A stretch of 64,000 nt of DNA, from NCBI RefSeq assembly GCF_000701445.1, contig NZ_JNIX01000008.1, forward strand, positions 1 to 64,000. Direction: 5' to 3'. Positions within the stretch are counted from its first letter, which is position 1. Every line of letters starts with the position of its first letter. The notes under the pieces are model-generated. The model saw nothing but the letters and a program-made list of their open reading frames with translations. It was not told the DNA's origin and made no database searches. The position numbers and the translations under genes are program-made. This document shows positions 9,851 to 18,006 of the stretch, piece after piece. This stretch comes from Brevundimonas bacteroides DSM 4726 (lineage in GTDB: Bacteria > Pseudomonadota > Alphaproteobacteria > Caulobacterales > Caulobacteraceae).

Positions 9851-11583
9851 TGGGCCGCCTCGACGGGCGCGGGCGGGTCGATGCGGCGCTGGACACCGAG
9901 GAAACCCGCTATGCGGTCGATGACGCGGCCGACGACCGGGGCGGCCACGGCCCCGCCCAGGCGCGAGCCCTGGCTCGGCTCATCGACCAGAACGAAGACG
10001 ACGTAGCGACGTGCCGTGTCCGGCCCGTCCGCCGGAAAGACCGAGGCGAAGGAGCCGACGCCGTGAGAGGCGTCGTAGCGGCCGTTGACCAGCTTGTTCG
10101 CCGAGCCGGTCTTGCCACCGACGCGCAGACCTTCCGCGTCCGCCGAGCGGCCGGAACCGCGCAGCACATTGGCGCGCATCAGCTCGCGGATAGCGGCCGA
10201 AGTCTCGGGGCTGACCACGCGACGGCCCTCATCACCGGTTCCGCCGCGCCGTAGGGTCAGGGGACGATAGACGCCGCCGTTGACCAGGGCCGCCGTCGCC
10301 GCCGTCATCTGCAAGGGCGTGATCATGATGCCGTAGCCGAACGAGAGCGACGCGCGGGTCGAGTCGTCCCACTGGCGCGGACGGCGCGGCCGGGCGCTTT
10401 CCTTCAGCTCGATGGGTGCGGCGTCGAGCAGGCCCAGGCGCTGGAAGTAGTCGCGCATGGTGTCGGCGCCCATTTCGACCGCCAGACGCGAGGTGCCGAT
10501 GTTGGAGGAGTGGATGAACACCTCCTCCAGCGACAGGATCTTGTTGGTCGCGTGGAAGTCCGCGATCCGGCGGTTGCCGATGTAGAAGGCCTCGGACGCA
10601 TCGATCATCGTATCCAGGTCGGCCCGGCCGGTGTCGAGCGCGGCGGCGACGGTGAAGGTCTTGAACACCGAGCCCATCTCGTAGTGGGCCGAAGTGACGC
10701 GGTTCAGGGTGGCCCCTTCCGGCGCGTCGCCCCGGTCGTTGGGATCGAATGTCGGCCACGACGCCATGCCCAGGACCTCGCCGGTCGTGGCGTCGGCGAC
10801 GACGCCCACGGCGCCCTTGGCCCCGGCCTCGGTCGCGGCGGCGGCGAGTTCGTTCTCCAGCACGCCCTGGACGCGCAGGTCGATGGACAGGGCGAAGTCC
10901 TGGCCCTGCGCCCCCGCCTGACGGATGGCGTCGTCGAATGCCAGTTCGGCGCCGGAGATGCCCTGCCCGCCCGTATCGGCCGCGCCGATGACGTGGGCGG
11001 CCGCGGTCCCGAGCGGATAGACGCGGCGATCCTCGGGCTCGAAGGAGACGCCGCCCAGGGCGAGCGCATGAACCGCCTGACGCTCGGCCGGGGTCAGGCC
11101 CGGCTGGACGATCAGGCGGCGATCGCCGTCCAGAACGCGACGCAGGCGGCGCGCCGAGACGCCCGGCAGGGCCTGGCGGATCTGGCGGAAGGCGGCCTCG
11201 CGGTCCCAGACCTCGGTCGGGTCGATGTAGAGGCCGTAGTGGGTGATGTTGGTGGCCAGAAGCGCGCCGTTGCGGTCGGTCAGGTCAGCGCGCTGGAGGG
11301 CACCGGGGGCGGAGGCGAAGCGGGCACCCCCCTGGGGAGCCAGAAGCGCGGCCCGGGTGGCTCCGGCCGCCAGCAGGACGAAGACCCCGATGAACAGCGC
11401 CTGGATCAGGACGATGCGGACGCGGGTGTCCTCTTCCGGCTTGGCGTCTGCGCGGGCGCGCTCAAAGGCGTGCTCGACGAACCAGATCGCCTCCGACAGC
11501 CAGCGCAGCCAGGGCGAGACCGCCGAGGTCACCGGGCGGGCGCCGGGCGCGGGGCGGAAGGCGCGGTGATCCTGAATGGTCAT
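9847..11583 (-). CDS. ftsI: Septal peptidoglycan transpeptidase (PBP3)
   Basis: Division-specific class B penicillin-binding protein that cross-links septal peptidoglycan; partner of FtsW. 578 residues, with a short cytoplasmic tail and a single membrane anchor near residues 50-70, a PBP dimerisation domain, then the transpeptidase domain. The active-site triad motifs are visible: SVFK (nucleophile Ser about 305), SSN near 358 and KTG near 490. The ATG overlaps the ftsL stop by 4 bp. The length is normal for the alphaproteobacterial protein. Confidence 0.95.
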   Translation of the reverse strand: MTIQDHRAFRPAPGARPVTSAVSPWLRWLSEAIWFVEHAFERARADAKPEEDTRVRIVLIQALFIGVFVLLAAGATRAALLAPQGGARFASAPGALQRADLTDRNGALLATNITHYGLYIDPTEVWDREAAFRQIRQALPGVSARRLRRVLDGDRRLIVQPGLTPAERQAVHALALGGVSFEPEDRRVYPLGTAAAHVIGAADTGGQGISGAELAFDDAIRQAGAQGQDFALSIDLRVQGVLENELAAAATEAGAKGAVGVVADATTGEVLGMASWPTFDPNDRGDAPEGATLNRVTSAHYEMGSVFKTFTVAAALDTGRADLDTMIDASEAFYIGNRRIADFHATNKILSLEEVFIHSSNIGTSRLAVEMGADTMRDYFQRLGLLDAAPIELKESARPRRPRQWDDSTRASLSFGYGIMITPLQMTAATAALVNGGVYRPLTLRRGGTGDEGRRVVSPETSAAIRELMRANVLRGSGRSADAEGLRVGGKTGSANKLVNGRYDASHGVGSFASVFPADGPDTARRYVVFVLVDEPSQGSRLGGAVAAPVVGRVIDRIAGFLGVQRRIDPPAPVEAAQ

Positions 11584-12023
11584 CGCACCGGCTCCTCAGC
11601 GGAGGCGACGACAGGCTCGGCCGAGGCGACGTCGGAGGTCGGCCCGGCGTCGTCGGCAGCAGCCTCAGCAGGCGCCGCCGCGACCGGCACCGGCTCGGGG
11701 AGAGGGACGAGACGGTCCAGCGCGCTCGCGTCCGCCTGACGCTCCATCTCGACGGGCGCGAGACCGGCGGTGCGCGACAACGCCTCCAGACGTCCGGGCT
11801 GCTCCAGGCGGGCGGCCTCGGCGCGGAGCAGACGGACGCGCTGCGTCGTCTCGGCGATCTCGCGCTCCAGCTGGGCGATCTGGGCGCTCTCGCGGGCGGC
11901 GGCGGCCTTGGCGACGTAGACGCCCAGCACCAGGGCGACCACCACTACCGCCAGGATGATCTCGATCCAGCGGATGCCGCGGACCTTCCAGTCGAACAGG
12001 GTCTGTACCGGGTTGCGGGTCAT
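11580..12023 (-). CDS. ftsL: Cell division protein FtsL-like
   Basis: Bitopic membrane protein of 147 residues in the ftsL position between rsmH and ftsI. One membrane helix ([19 protein letters not shown], about residues 20-38) is followed by a short coiled coil rich in Ala, Glu and Arg, and then by an acidic Ala/Pro-rich tail. FtsL sequences are poorly conserved, so the call rests mainly on position, topology and coiled coil. It would join the FtsQLB complex that activates FtsWI. The C-terminal tail is longer than in enterobacterial FtsL. Confidence 0.85.
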   Translation of the reverse strand: MTRNPVQTLFDWKVRGIRWIEIILAVVVVALVLGVYVAKAAAARESAQIAQLEREIAETTQRVRLLRAEAARLEQPGRLEALSRTAGLAPVEMERQADASALDRLVPLPEPVPVAAAPAEAAADDAGPTSDVASAEPVVASAEEPVR

Positions 12024-12970
12024 GCCGCCGCCCTCCAGGCCGGGGCCTCGGTGCGCACGGCGGCGCGCAGACGGGCCGAGCGGGCGCGGGGGTTGGCGGC
12101 GAGCTCAGCCGCCCCGGCCTCACGCGCGCCCTTGAACGACAGGACGAAGCTGGGTTTGCGGGTCTCGACCGCGACCGGGGCGTGGCGCGAGCCGCCCGGC
12201 GCATTGCCGCTGCGCTCGGTCAGGAAGGCCTTCACGATCCGGTCTTCCAGCGAATGGAAGGTCACGACCACCAGACGCCCGCCCGGCGACAGGGTCGCCT
12301 CGGCCGCTTCCAGCCCGGCGGTCAGCTCGCCCAGCTCGTCGTTCACGGCGATGCGCAGCGCCTGAAAGGTGCGGGTCGCCGGATGGGTCGGAGCCCCGCG
12401 CCGGCCGCCCAGCGCCTTCTCCACCACCTCGGCCAGATCCAGCGTGCGGGTGAAGGGATGGCTGATCCGGCGGCGCAGGATGGCGGTGGCGATCCGGCCC
12501 GATTGACGCTCCTCGCCATAGAGCTTGAGGATATGGGCCAGCGGCCCGTGGTCCCAGGTGTTGACGATGTCGGCGGCGCTCTCGCCCTCGCCCGACATGC
12601 GCATGTCCAGCGGCCCGTCGCGCATGAAGGAGAAGCCGCGCTCGGCCTGGTCCAGCTGCATCGACGACACGCCGATGTCGAACACCGCCCCGTCCAGCCG
12701 CGCCTTGCCGCTGTCGGCGAAGGCCTCGGCCAGGCCAGAGAACGGCGTGCGGACCAGCTGGAACTTTCCGGGGAAGTCGTTCGCGACGGCGTCGGCGTGG
12801 GGCTGGACCGTCGGGTCGCGGTCGAGCGCAATGACCTCGGCCCCCGTCGCCAGGATGGCCCGGGTGTAGCCGCCCGCGCCGAAGGTCGCGTCGACCACGA
12901 CGTCGCCGGGCTTCGGGGCCAGGGCCTCGATCACCTCGGCCAGAAGGACAGGCGCATGCGGGCCGCTCAC
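12020..12970 (-). CDS. rsmH: 16S rRNA (cytosine(1402)-N(4))-methyltransferase
   Basis: SAM-dependent methyltransferase (formerly MraW) acting on C1402 of 16S rRNA. The SAM-binding segment [14 protein letters not shown] lies near residues 25-38; [18 protein letters not shown] and [13 protein letters not shown] are strong family signatures. The start is GTG at 12970, giving a normal 316-residue protein that begins [12 protein letters not shown], and it overlaps the mraZ stop as GTGA. The open frame runs far upstream, but only as a shadow of mraZ. Confidence 0.96.
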   Translation of the reverse strand: MSGPHAPVLLAEVIEALAPKPGDVVVDATFGAGGYTRAILATGAEVIALDRDPTVQPHADAVANDFPGKFQLVRTPFSGLAEAFADSGKARLDGAVFDIGVSSMQLDQAERGFSFMRDGPLDMRMSGEGESAADIVNTWDHGPLAHILKLYGEERQSGRIATAILRRRISHPFTRTLDLAEVVEKALGGRRGAPTHPATRTFQALRIAVNDELGELTAGLEAAEATLSPGGRLVVVTFHSLEDRIVKAFLTERSGNAPGGSRHAPVAVETRKPSFVLSFKGAREAGAAELAANPRARSARLRAAVRTEAPAWRAAA

Positions 12971-13434
12971 TGGTCGTTCCCCGGCAGGCGGCGACGCGCG
13001 AACTCGCCGCGCTCGCGCATAGCCTTGCGGGCCAGCTGGCGACGCTCTTCCTTGCGGCCCATCCAGCGGGCGCGATCCCAGATCTGGAAACGCGGCCCCA
13101 TGCCGACGATGACCACGTCTTCCGACAGGCCAGCGTCCTCGATCAGGCCCTCGGGCAGGGTGATGCGGCCGCCGGAATCGTAGGCCAGCGGCTTCTGGCC
13201 GGCGTACACCGTCTCTTCCAGCGCGGTGCGCCAGTCGTCGCCGAAGGGCAGGCTTTCGATCAGGGCGACATACTCGGCCATCAGCTTGTCGCCGCCGGCC
13301 TCCAGACAATCGGATTCCACCGAGAAGAAACAGAACACCCCGTGCTCGGCGCCGTTTTCGGGCGTGCGGAACTCCTGGGGGATCAGGAGACGGCGCTTGC
13401 CGTCCAGCTGCTTCTCATAGGTCGAGAGAAACAC
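12967..13434 (-). CDS. mraZ: Transcriptional regulator MraZ
   Basis: DNA-binding regulator at the head of the dcw operon. The 155 residues contain two AbrB-like MraZ halves, each with the DxxxR signature (DGKRR near the N-terminus and DSGGR in the second half). The start is taken as GTG at 13434 because the family begins [10 protein letters not shown] immediately after the initiator; the open frame extends 23 codons further without conserved character. No strong Shine-Dalgarno is visible. In other bacteria MraZ represses its own operon through TGGGN repeats, and such repeats are present upstream. Confidence 0.93.
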   Translation of the reverse strand: MFLSTYEKQLDGKRRLLIPQEFRTPENGAEHGVFCFFSVESDCLEAGGDKLMAEYVALIESLPFGDDWRTALEETVYAGQKPLAYDSGGRITLPEGLIEDAGLSEDVVIVGMGPRFQIWDRARWMGRKEERRQLARKAMRERGEFARRRLPGNDQ

Positions 13435-13517
13435 GCCCTGCCCACCCGGACCCGTCGGCCCGTCCCTGAACTCATCCCCGCGCCCGACATGCCGGCGCCG
13501 CACCCCAACTCAGTGAT

Positions 13518-13552
13518 TGGGATAGCATGGGATGGAATGGGTCTCAATGGGA
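13518..13552 (+). promoter_or_regulatory. MraZ box array: four TGGGN repeats at 10 bp period
   Basis: TGGGA at 13518, TGGGA at 13528, TGGGT at 13538 and TGGGA at 13548, each separated by exactly 5 bp, all on the plus strand. This is the spacing of known MraZ operators (TGGGN repeats with 5 nt spacers). The array lies about 85 bp upstream of the mraZ start, inside a 326 bp intergenic gap (13435-13760). The mra operon reads leftwards, so the motif is on the non-coding strand of that operon. The rest of the gap holds the leader of mraZ and, to the right, a more AT-rich stretch (about 13555-13660) likely to contain divergent promoters. Confidence 0.85.
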
Positions 13553-13760
13553 TTAGTTGACGAGATTTAACCACGATGCCCGGGTGTGGCCGGCTCTAGA
13601 CTGAACAATTAGGAACATACACAGAACAGACAAAGTATTAACAAGCTGGGGATCATGCGGCGCCGTCTTGCCTCACGGGTTAACAGCGGCTGGCGATCCA
13701 GCATTTGCCTTCCGTATGGGCAGCCGGTTAAGCGTAGCCAAACGAAACGGAGCGAACGCC

Positions 13761-14693
13761 ATGGCCATTCCCGCCTCCCTGACCAAGGGCCTGAAACTGC
13801 CGGTGATCGCGGCGCCCATGTTCCTGGTGTCCGGGCCCGATCTGGTGGTCGAGGCCTGCAACGCCGGGGTGATCGGCACCTTCCCGTCGCTGAACCAGCG
13901 GACGACCGAGGGCTATCGGGAATGGCTGCAGGACATCAAATCCCGGCTGACACCAGACGCGGCCGCCTTCGGGGTCAACCACATCGTCCACCCGACCAAC
14001 CCGCGCCTGATGGCCGACATGATGGTCTCGGTCGAGGAGAAGGTCCCGCTGATCATCACCTCGCTGGGGGCCGTGCGCGACGTGGTCGACGCGGTCCACG
14101 GCTATGGCGGCGTGGTCTTCCACGACATCGCCAATGTCCGCCACGCCCGGAAGGCGGCCGAGAGCGGGGTGGACGGCCTGATCCTGGTGGCCAACGGCGC
14201 GGGCGGGCACGCGGGCATCATCAATCCCTTCGCCCTGATCAACGAGGTCCGGACCTTCTTCAAGGGCACGATCATCCTGTCGGGCTGTCTGTCGACGGGT
14301 CAGGACGTGGCCGGCGCCCTGATGATGGGGGCCGACTTCGCCTACATGGGCACGCGCTTCATCAACACCACCGAGGCGATGGCGCCCGCCGCCTACAAGG
14401 ACATGATCATCGAAAGCGGCGCGACCGACATCGTCCACACGCCGGCGGTCTCGGGCATCCCGGCCAACTTCATGATCAAGTCGCTGCAAGCCAACGGGAT
14501 CGACCCCAAGACCCTGCCCGAGCACAAGCTGGACATGGGCGACGAGGCCAAGGCGTGGAAGACGGTCTGGTCGGCCGGGCAAGGAGCCGGCGCGGTTCAC
14601 GACGTCGTCCCGGCGGGCGAACTGGTCGCGCGGCTGCGGTCGGAATACGCTCAGGCGACGGAAGAGTTCGCCAACAAGGTCGGGGTCGCCTAG
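13761..14693 (+). CDS. Nitronate monooxygenase family protein
   Basis: FMN-dependent (2-nitropropane dioxygenase-type) TIM-barrel oxidoreductase of 310 residues, cytoplasmic. Visible family features are PVIAAPMFLVSGPDLV at the N-terminus, the GGHAG segment, an ILSGCLSTGQDVAGAL strand, and GADFAYMGTRF near the phosphate-binding end of the barrel. It probably oxidises nitronates such as propionate 3-nitronate, or acts as a related FMN enzyme; the physiological substrate cannot be read from sequence. The start at 13761 follows GGAG at 8-9 bp; the open frame extends upstream to 13668 without an RBS. Confidence 0.85.
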   Translation: MAIPASLTKGLKLPVIAAPMFLVSGPDLVVEACNAGVIGTFPSLNQRTTEGYREWLQDIKSRLTPDAAAFGVNHIVHPTNPRLMADMMVSVEEKVPLIITSLGAVRDVVDAVHGYGGVVFHDIANVRHARKAAESGVDGLILVANGAGGHAGIINPFALINEVRTFFKGTIILSGCLSTGQDVAGALMMGADFAYMGTRFINTTEAMAPAAYKDMIIESGATDIVHTPAVSGIPANFMIKSLQANGIDPKTLPEHKLDMGDEAKAWKTVWSAGQGAGAVHDVVPAGELVARLRSEYAQATEEFANKVGVA

Positions 14694-14702
14694 ACGGGGC
14701 GG

Positions 14703-15413
14703 ATGTGCCGCGTCCCCGCCTTCGTCTCCGCTCTTCTCCTCGCCCTGCCCGGCCTGGCCTACGCCCAGGATCGTGACAACGCCCGCTATGATCCGGAGCG
14801 CGGCTCGCCCTGGACCTTCGAACTGGGCGGCGGCACCGAGAACCGCTCCAAGGGCGCGTCCAAGAGCGGCGGCGACGCCTACGTCTTCGGCGAGGTCCAG
14901 TACAACGCCGCCAGCGGCTTCTATGCCGACGCCGAGTTCGAGACGATCGACGCAGGCGGCTCGGACGTCGAGACCGAGGTCGAGGCGGGCTGGCAGTTCT
15001 CGGGCGGCGGCTTCGACTTCGACACTTCGGTCTCGCACAAGTGGCGGGTCGACGCCGATCCCGGTCAGGACCACGCCGCCGTGGAGTTCCAGTTCGACGT
15101 CATGCGCGACTTCGGCGCCGCCGACGCCCGATTCCGCGTCGAGCATTCGCCCGACGGCCTGGGATCGACCGAAGCCTGGACCTGGATCGAGACGCGCATG
15201 CGCTTCCCCGTGGCGGATCGCTGGCAGGCCGGGCTGACCGTCGGCCGACGCGAACAGGACGACGCCCCCGACTACACCGGCTGGAGCGCGGGCGTGGCCT
15301 ATGAACTGACCGAGATCGTCGAACTGGAGCTCGCCTGGCACGGCACCGACATCAGCGACCAGGGCGAGCAGTATGAAGACGCGCTCGTCGCCGCCGTACT
15401 GATCGCCTTCTGA
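14703..15413 (+). CDS. Exported beta-barrel-like protein
   Basis: 236-residue protein with a cleavable signal peptide ending near ALPGLAYAQD. The mature part alternates short amphipathic strands (FELGGGTENRS, YVFGEVQYNA, GFYADAEFET, FDFDTSVSHKW) and ends in AVLIAF with a terminal Phe, the outer-membrane barrel signature. The pattern resembles the small proteobacterial Gcw_chp/TIGR02001-type outer-membrane family, but I am not certain of family membership. It starts 10 bp after the nitronate monooxygenase stop, so it may be co-transcribed with it. Function unknown. Confidence 0.7.
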   Translation: MCRVPAFVSALLLALPGLAYAQDRDNARYDPERGSPWTFELGGGTENRSKGASKSGGDAYVFGEVQYNAASGFYADAEFETIDAGGSDVETEVEAGWQFSGGGFDFDTSVSHKWRVDADPGQDHAAVEFQFDVMRDFGAADARFRVEHSPDGLGSTEAWTWIETRMRFPVADRWQAGLTVGRREQDDAPDYTGWSAGVAYELTEIVELELAWHGTDISDQGEQYEDALVAAVLIAF

Positions 15414-15483
15414 CAGGTGCGACCCCTGCGGCGGCTCGCCGCGCGGCAAGCTGCACGGCATCCGGGCCGCAAGCGGGGTCGTC

Positions 15484-15520
15484 CCTGAGCTGATCGCAGC
15501 ATGGCGATCGCAAGCTCAGG
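15484..15520 (+). promoter_or_regulatory. Inverted repeat covering the fasciclin gene ribosome binding site
   Basis: CCTGAGCT-GATCGC (15484-15497), a 6 nt loop, then GCGATC (15504-15509), a 3 nt bulge, and AGCTCAGG (15513-15520). The 3' arm ends in the AGG that is the only Shine-Dalgarno-like sequence before the ATG at 15529. In RNA this would be a stable 14 bp stem sequestering part of the ribosome binding site. It could instead be a DNA operator or a terminator for the upstream gene (no T-tract). Confidence 0.6.
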
Positions 15521-15528
15521 AACCTCCC

Positions 15529-16107
15529 ATGACGCTCAAGATCCTCGCCGGCGCCGTCTCGGCCGCCGCCCTGCTGGCCGCCGCCCCCGTCGCCCTCGCC
15601 GATCATCACGGCGGCGGCCACGGCCAGACCGTCACCGTCGGCGGCGCGGCCATGTATCCGAACAAGACGATCGTCGAGAACGCCGTTAACTCGCCAATCC
15701 ACACGACCCTGGTCGCCGCCGTCCAGGCCGCCGGCCTGGTCGAGACGCTGTCGGGCCCCGGTCCGTTCACGGTCTTCGCCCCGACCGACGCGGCCTTCGC
15801 CGCCCTGCCTGCCGGCACCGTTGAGAGCCTGGTCCAGCCGGCCAACCGCGCCATCCTGACCAAGATCCTGACCTACCACGTCGTGGCCGGCCGCGTGGCC
15901 GCCGCCGACGTCATCGCCCTGATCGAGGCCGGCGGCGGCTCGGCCGAGATCACCACCGTCTCGGGCGACACCCTGACCGCCAGCCTGGAGAACGGCGCGG
16001 TCGTCCTGACTGACGAGAAGGGCGGCAAGGCCCGGGTGACCCAGGCCGACGTCTTCCAGTCCAACGGCGTGATCCACGTCACCGACGCCGTCTCGATTCC
16101 CGAGTAA
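15529..16107 (+). CDS. Fasciclin (FAS1) domain exported protein
   Basis: 192-residue secreted or periplasmic protein. A signal peptide ends at about residue 24 (PVALADHH), followed by a His/Gly-rich stretch and one FAS1 domain. Family motifs are visible: GPFTVFAPTDAAFAALP (the FAS1 H1 box) and a final NGVIHVTDAVSIP. The ILTYHVVAGRV segment is also typical. FAS1 domains usually mediate adhesion or surface interactions; the exact role here is unknown. Its start lies 8 bp after a long inverted repeat that includes the AGG of the likely ribosome binding site. Confidence 0.9.
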   Translation: MTLKILAGAVSAAALLAAAPVALADHHGGGHGQTVTVGGAAMYPNKTIVENAVNSPIHTTLVAAVQAAGLVETLSGPGPFTVFAPTDAAFAALPAGTVESLVQPANRAILTKILTYHVVAGRVAAADVIALIEAGGGSAEITTVSGDTLTASLENGAVVLTDEKGGKARVTQADVFQSNGVIHVTDAVSIPE

Positions 16108-16115
16108 GCGGGCTC

Positions 16116-16143
16116 CGGCGGAGGGGGCTCGCCTCCTCCGCCG
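16116..16143. terminator. Hairpin between convergent genes
   Basis: GGCGGAGG at 16117-16124 pairs with CCTCCGCC at 16135-16142 between the ends of the fasciclin gene and the convergent cystathionine gamma-lyase gene. There is no T-tract, so this is a candidate bidirectional terminator on position and stem only. Confidence 0.5.
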
Positions 16144-16152
16144 CCTTCGGGG

Positions 16153-17310
16153 TCAGGCCAGCGCCTGCTCCAGGTCCGCCAGCAGGTCTTCCAGATCCTC
16201 GACCCCCACCGACAGCCGGACCAGATTGTCCGTCACGCCCCCGGCTTCCCGCAGCTCCTTGGGCACCGAGGCGTGGGTCATGATCGCCGGGTGGTTCACC
16301 AGGCTTTCGACGCCGCCCAGCGACTCCGCGAGCGTGAAGACCTGGAACCGCTCCAGCACCTGCTTGGTCCGCGACAGGTCGCCGTCGACGAAGAAGGTCA
16401 CCATGCCGCCGAACCGGCCGTTCATCTGGCGCGCCGCGAGCTCATGCTGCGGATGGCTGATCAGGCCGGGATAGAGCACGCGGCTGACGCAGGACCGGTC
16501 CTCCAGCCAGCGGGCGACGGCCAGCGCATTCTCGTTGTGCGCCTTCATGCGGATGCCCAGCGTCTTAAGGCCCCGGTTGACCAGGAAGGCGTCGAACGGC
16601 CCCATCACCCCGCCGACGGAGTTCTGCAGGAACTTCAGTTGGGCGGCGATCTCGGCGTCCCTCGCCACCAGCACCCCGGCGATGACGTCCGAATGGCCGT
16701 TCAGATACTTGGTCGCCGAATGCATGACGATGTCGGCGCCCAGGCTCAGCGGCTGCTGGCTCCACGGCGTGGCGAAGGTGTTGTCGACGACCAGCACCAG
16801 ACCGTGCCGCTTGGCGATCTTCGACAGGCCCGCGATGTCGGCCAGCTTCATCAGCGGATTGGTGGGCGTCTCGGCCCAGATCATCCTGGTCCTCGGCGTG
16901 ATCGCCGCCTCGACGGCCGCCAGGTCCGCCATGTCGACGTAGGCGAAATCCAGCCCCGCCGAGCGCCGCCGCACCCGCTCGAACAGCCGCCACGAGCCGC
17001 CATACAGATCGTCGCCGGTGACGATGTGCGACGCGGCGTCCAGCAGCTCCAGCGCCGTGGACGTCGCCGCCATGCCCGAGGCGAAGCCGAACGCCTGGAT
17101 CCCGCCTTCCAGATCGTTGATGCAGGCCTCGAACGCCTCGCGCGTCGGGTTCTTGCCGCGGGCGTACTCATAGCCCTGGTTCACGCCGGGGCTTTCCTGG
17201 GCATAGGTCGAGGTGGCGTAGATCGGCGTCATGACCGCACCGGTCGTGGGGTCCGGCCGCTGGCCCGCATGAATCGCGCGGGTCGAGAAGCCCTGGCTGT
17301 TCTTGATCAT
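16153..17310 (-). CDS. Cystathionine gamma-lyase / Cys-Met metabolism PLP enzyme
   Basis: PLP-dependent enzyme of the Cys/Met metabolism family, 385 residues, cytoplasmic. The Schiff-base Lys is in HSATKYLNGHSDVIAG; TRAIHAGQRPDPTTGAV, YATSTYAQ and the ESLGGVESLVNHPA motif are typical of the family. Sequence alone does not separate cystathionine gamma-lyase from gamma-synthase. The nearby cystathionine beta-synthase favours gamma-lyase in reverse transsulfuration (cystathionine to cysteine). It starts 3 bp after the DUF2442-HTH gene, so it is probably in the same transcript. Confidence 0.88.
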   Translation of the reverse strand: MIKNSQGFSTRAIHAGQRPDPTTGAVMTPIYATSTYAQESPGVNQGYEYARGKNPTREAFEACINDLEGGIQAFGFASGMAATSTALELLDAASHIVTGDDLYGGSWRLFERVRRRSAGLDFAYVDMADLAAVEAAITPRTRMIWAETPTNPLMKLADIAGLSKIAKRHGLVLVVDNTFATPWSQQPLSLGADIVMHSATKYLNGHSDVIAGVLVARDAEIAAQLKFLQNSVGGVMGPFDAFLVNRGLKTLGIRMKAHNENALAVARWLEDRSCVSRVLYPGLISHPQHELAARQMNGRFGGMVTFFVDGDLSRTKQVLERFQVFTLAESLGGVESLVNHPAIMTHASVPKELREAGGVTDNLVRLSVGVEDLEDLLADLEQALA

Positions 17311-17313
17311 CGG

Positions 17314-17748
17314 TCAGGCGGCCTTCAAAGCGTCCCAGCCTTTGCAGGCCAGCAGGATGGAGCGCGGCACCGGCCGCCCTCCGGAATAATAGGCGACGGT
17401 TCTGCGCGACAGGCCGAGCGCCTCGGCCGCGCCGCTGAGCGACAGGCCGTTTCGCAGCCGCCACTCGAGAAAGGCGCGCGTGTCTTCCCGCCCCCAGAAC
17501 GACAAGCTGTCGAGCCACAGCGAATCCGCGCCCATCTCCGTATCACCCGGCCAGACGACCGAGTGCCCCCAGTCGCCCAGCTCGACCTGACTGAAGACGT
17601 CTGGATCGGACAACGCGCGGAACGGCCTCGTCTTCACGACGGTCGAGAGATCGATCGTCGCCTGTTCGGCCCCGTTCCAGCCGAGGACCAGCCGGAAGCC
17701 CTCCAGCGCCCGGACCGACTCCAGCGCGTGGGTCGCTTCGCCGCTCAT
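17314..17748 (-). CDS. DUF2442 protein with C-terminal helix-turn-helix
   Basis: 144-residue protein. The N-terminal half (about residues 10-80) resembles DUF2442: LVLGWNGAEQATIDLS, then a PDVFSQVELGDWGHSVVWP segment, as in the small proteins usually paired with DUF4160. The C-terminal half carries a helix-turn-helix: WRLRNGLSLSGAAEALGLS followed by RRTVAYYSGGRPVPR. The start ATG at 17748 overlaps the DUF4160 stop by 4 bp. An upstream perfect palindrome and this DNA-binding domain suggest autoregulation. No function is assigned; the pair has the genetic layout of a toxin-antitoxin module, which is inference. Confidence 0.8.
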   Translation of the reverse strand: MSGEATHALESVRALEGFRLVLGWNGAEQATIDLSTVVKTRPFRALSDPDVFSQVELGDWGHSVVWPGDTEMGADSLWLDSLSFWGREDTRAFLEWRLRNGLSLSGAAEALGLSRRTVAYYSGGRPVPRSILLACKGWDALKAA

Positions 17749-17972
17749 GGATTGAGATCCCGCCAGGTTTTCAGCAGTTCCACCTGTCGCCCGGCGGCCC
17801 AAGCCGTCGCTTCGATAAAGGCCGCCTTTGGCGGGTCGCCGATAATCAAGTCGAGCGTCGCGATCGACACGGAGCACCTCCAACCCTTGCCTTCGATGTG
17901 GAAGTGCGGGACGCCGTGGTCTCGGCCATAGACCGCGATCTTCCACGATGGCGCCCGGTGGAGCGTCACCAT
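17745..17972 (-). CDS. DUF4160 protein
   Basis: 75-residue small protein of the DUF4160 type: WKIAVYGRDHGVPHFHIEGKG with its His-rich PHFH strand, then an LDLIIGDPPKAAFIEA segment. It is the first gene of an overlapping two-gene unit with DUF2442-HTH (ATGA overlap at 17745-17748). The start at 17972 lies 8 bp from a 21 bp palindrome. DUF4160/DUF2442 pairs recur in many bacteria, often near mobile or defence genes; no activity can be assigned from sequence. Confidence 0.8.
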   Translation of the reverse strand: MVTLHRAPSWKIAVYGRDHGVPHFHIEGKGWRCSVSIATLDLIIGDPPKAAFIEATAWAAGRQVELLKTWRDLNP

Positions 17973-17980
17973 GGGACTAC

Positions 17981-18001
17981 ATAGTGCATCTGGTGCACTA
18001 T
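17981..18001. promoter_or_regulatory. Perfect inverted repeat operator candidate
   Basis: ATAGTGCA (17981-17988), TCTGG, TGCACTAT (17994-18001): two perfect 8 bp arms with a 5 bp spacer. It lies 8 bp upstream of the DUF4160 start and 5 bp past the end of the cystathionine beta-synthase gene. An operator overlapping the promoter, bound by the DUF2442-HTH protein, is the simplest reading. It is AT-richer than its surroundings. Confidence 0.7.
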
Positions 18002-18006
18002 CCCAA

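Noticed and set aside
13728..15461. Long minus-strand open frame of 577 codons opposite the nitronate monooxygenase and barrel genes
   Set aside because: High-GC antisense shadow. Its translation is Arg/Gly/Asp-rich without domain character, and both plus-strand genes have clear family features and starts.
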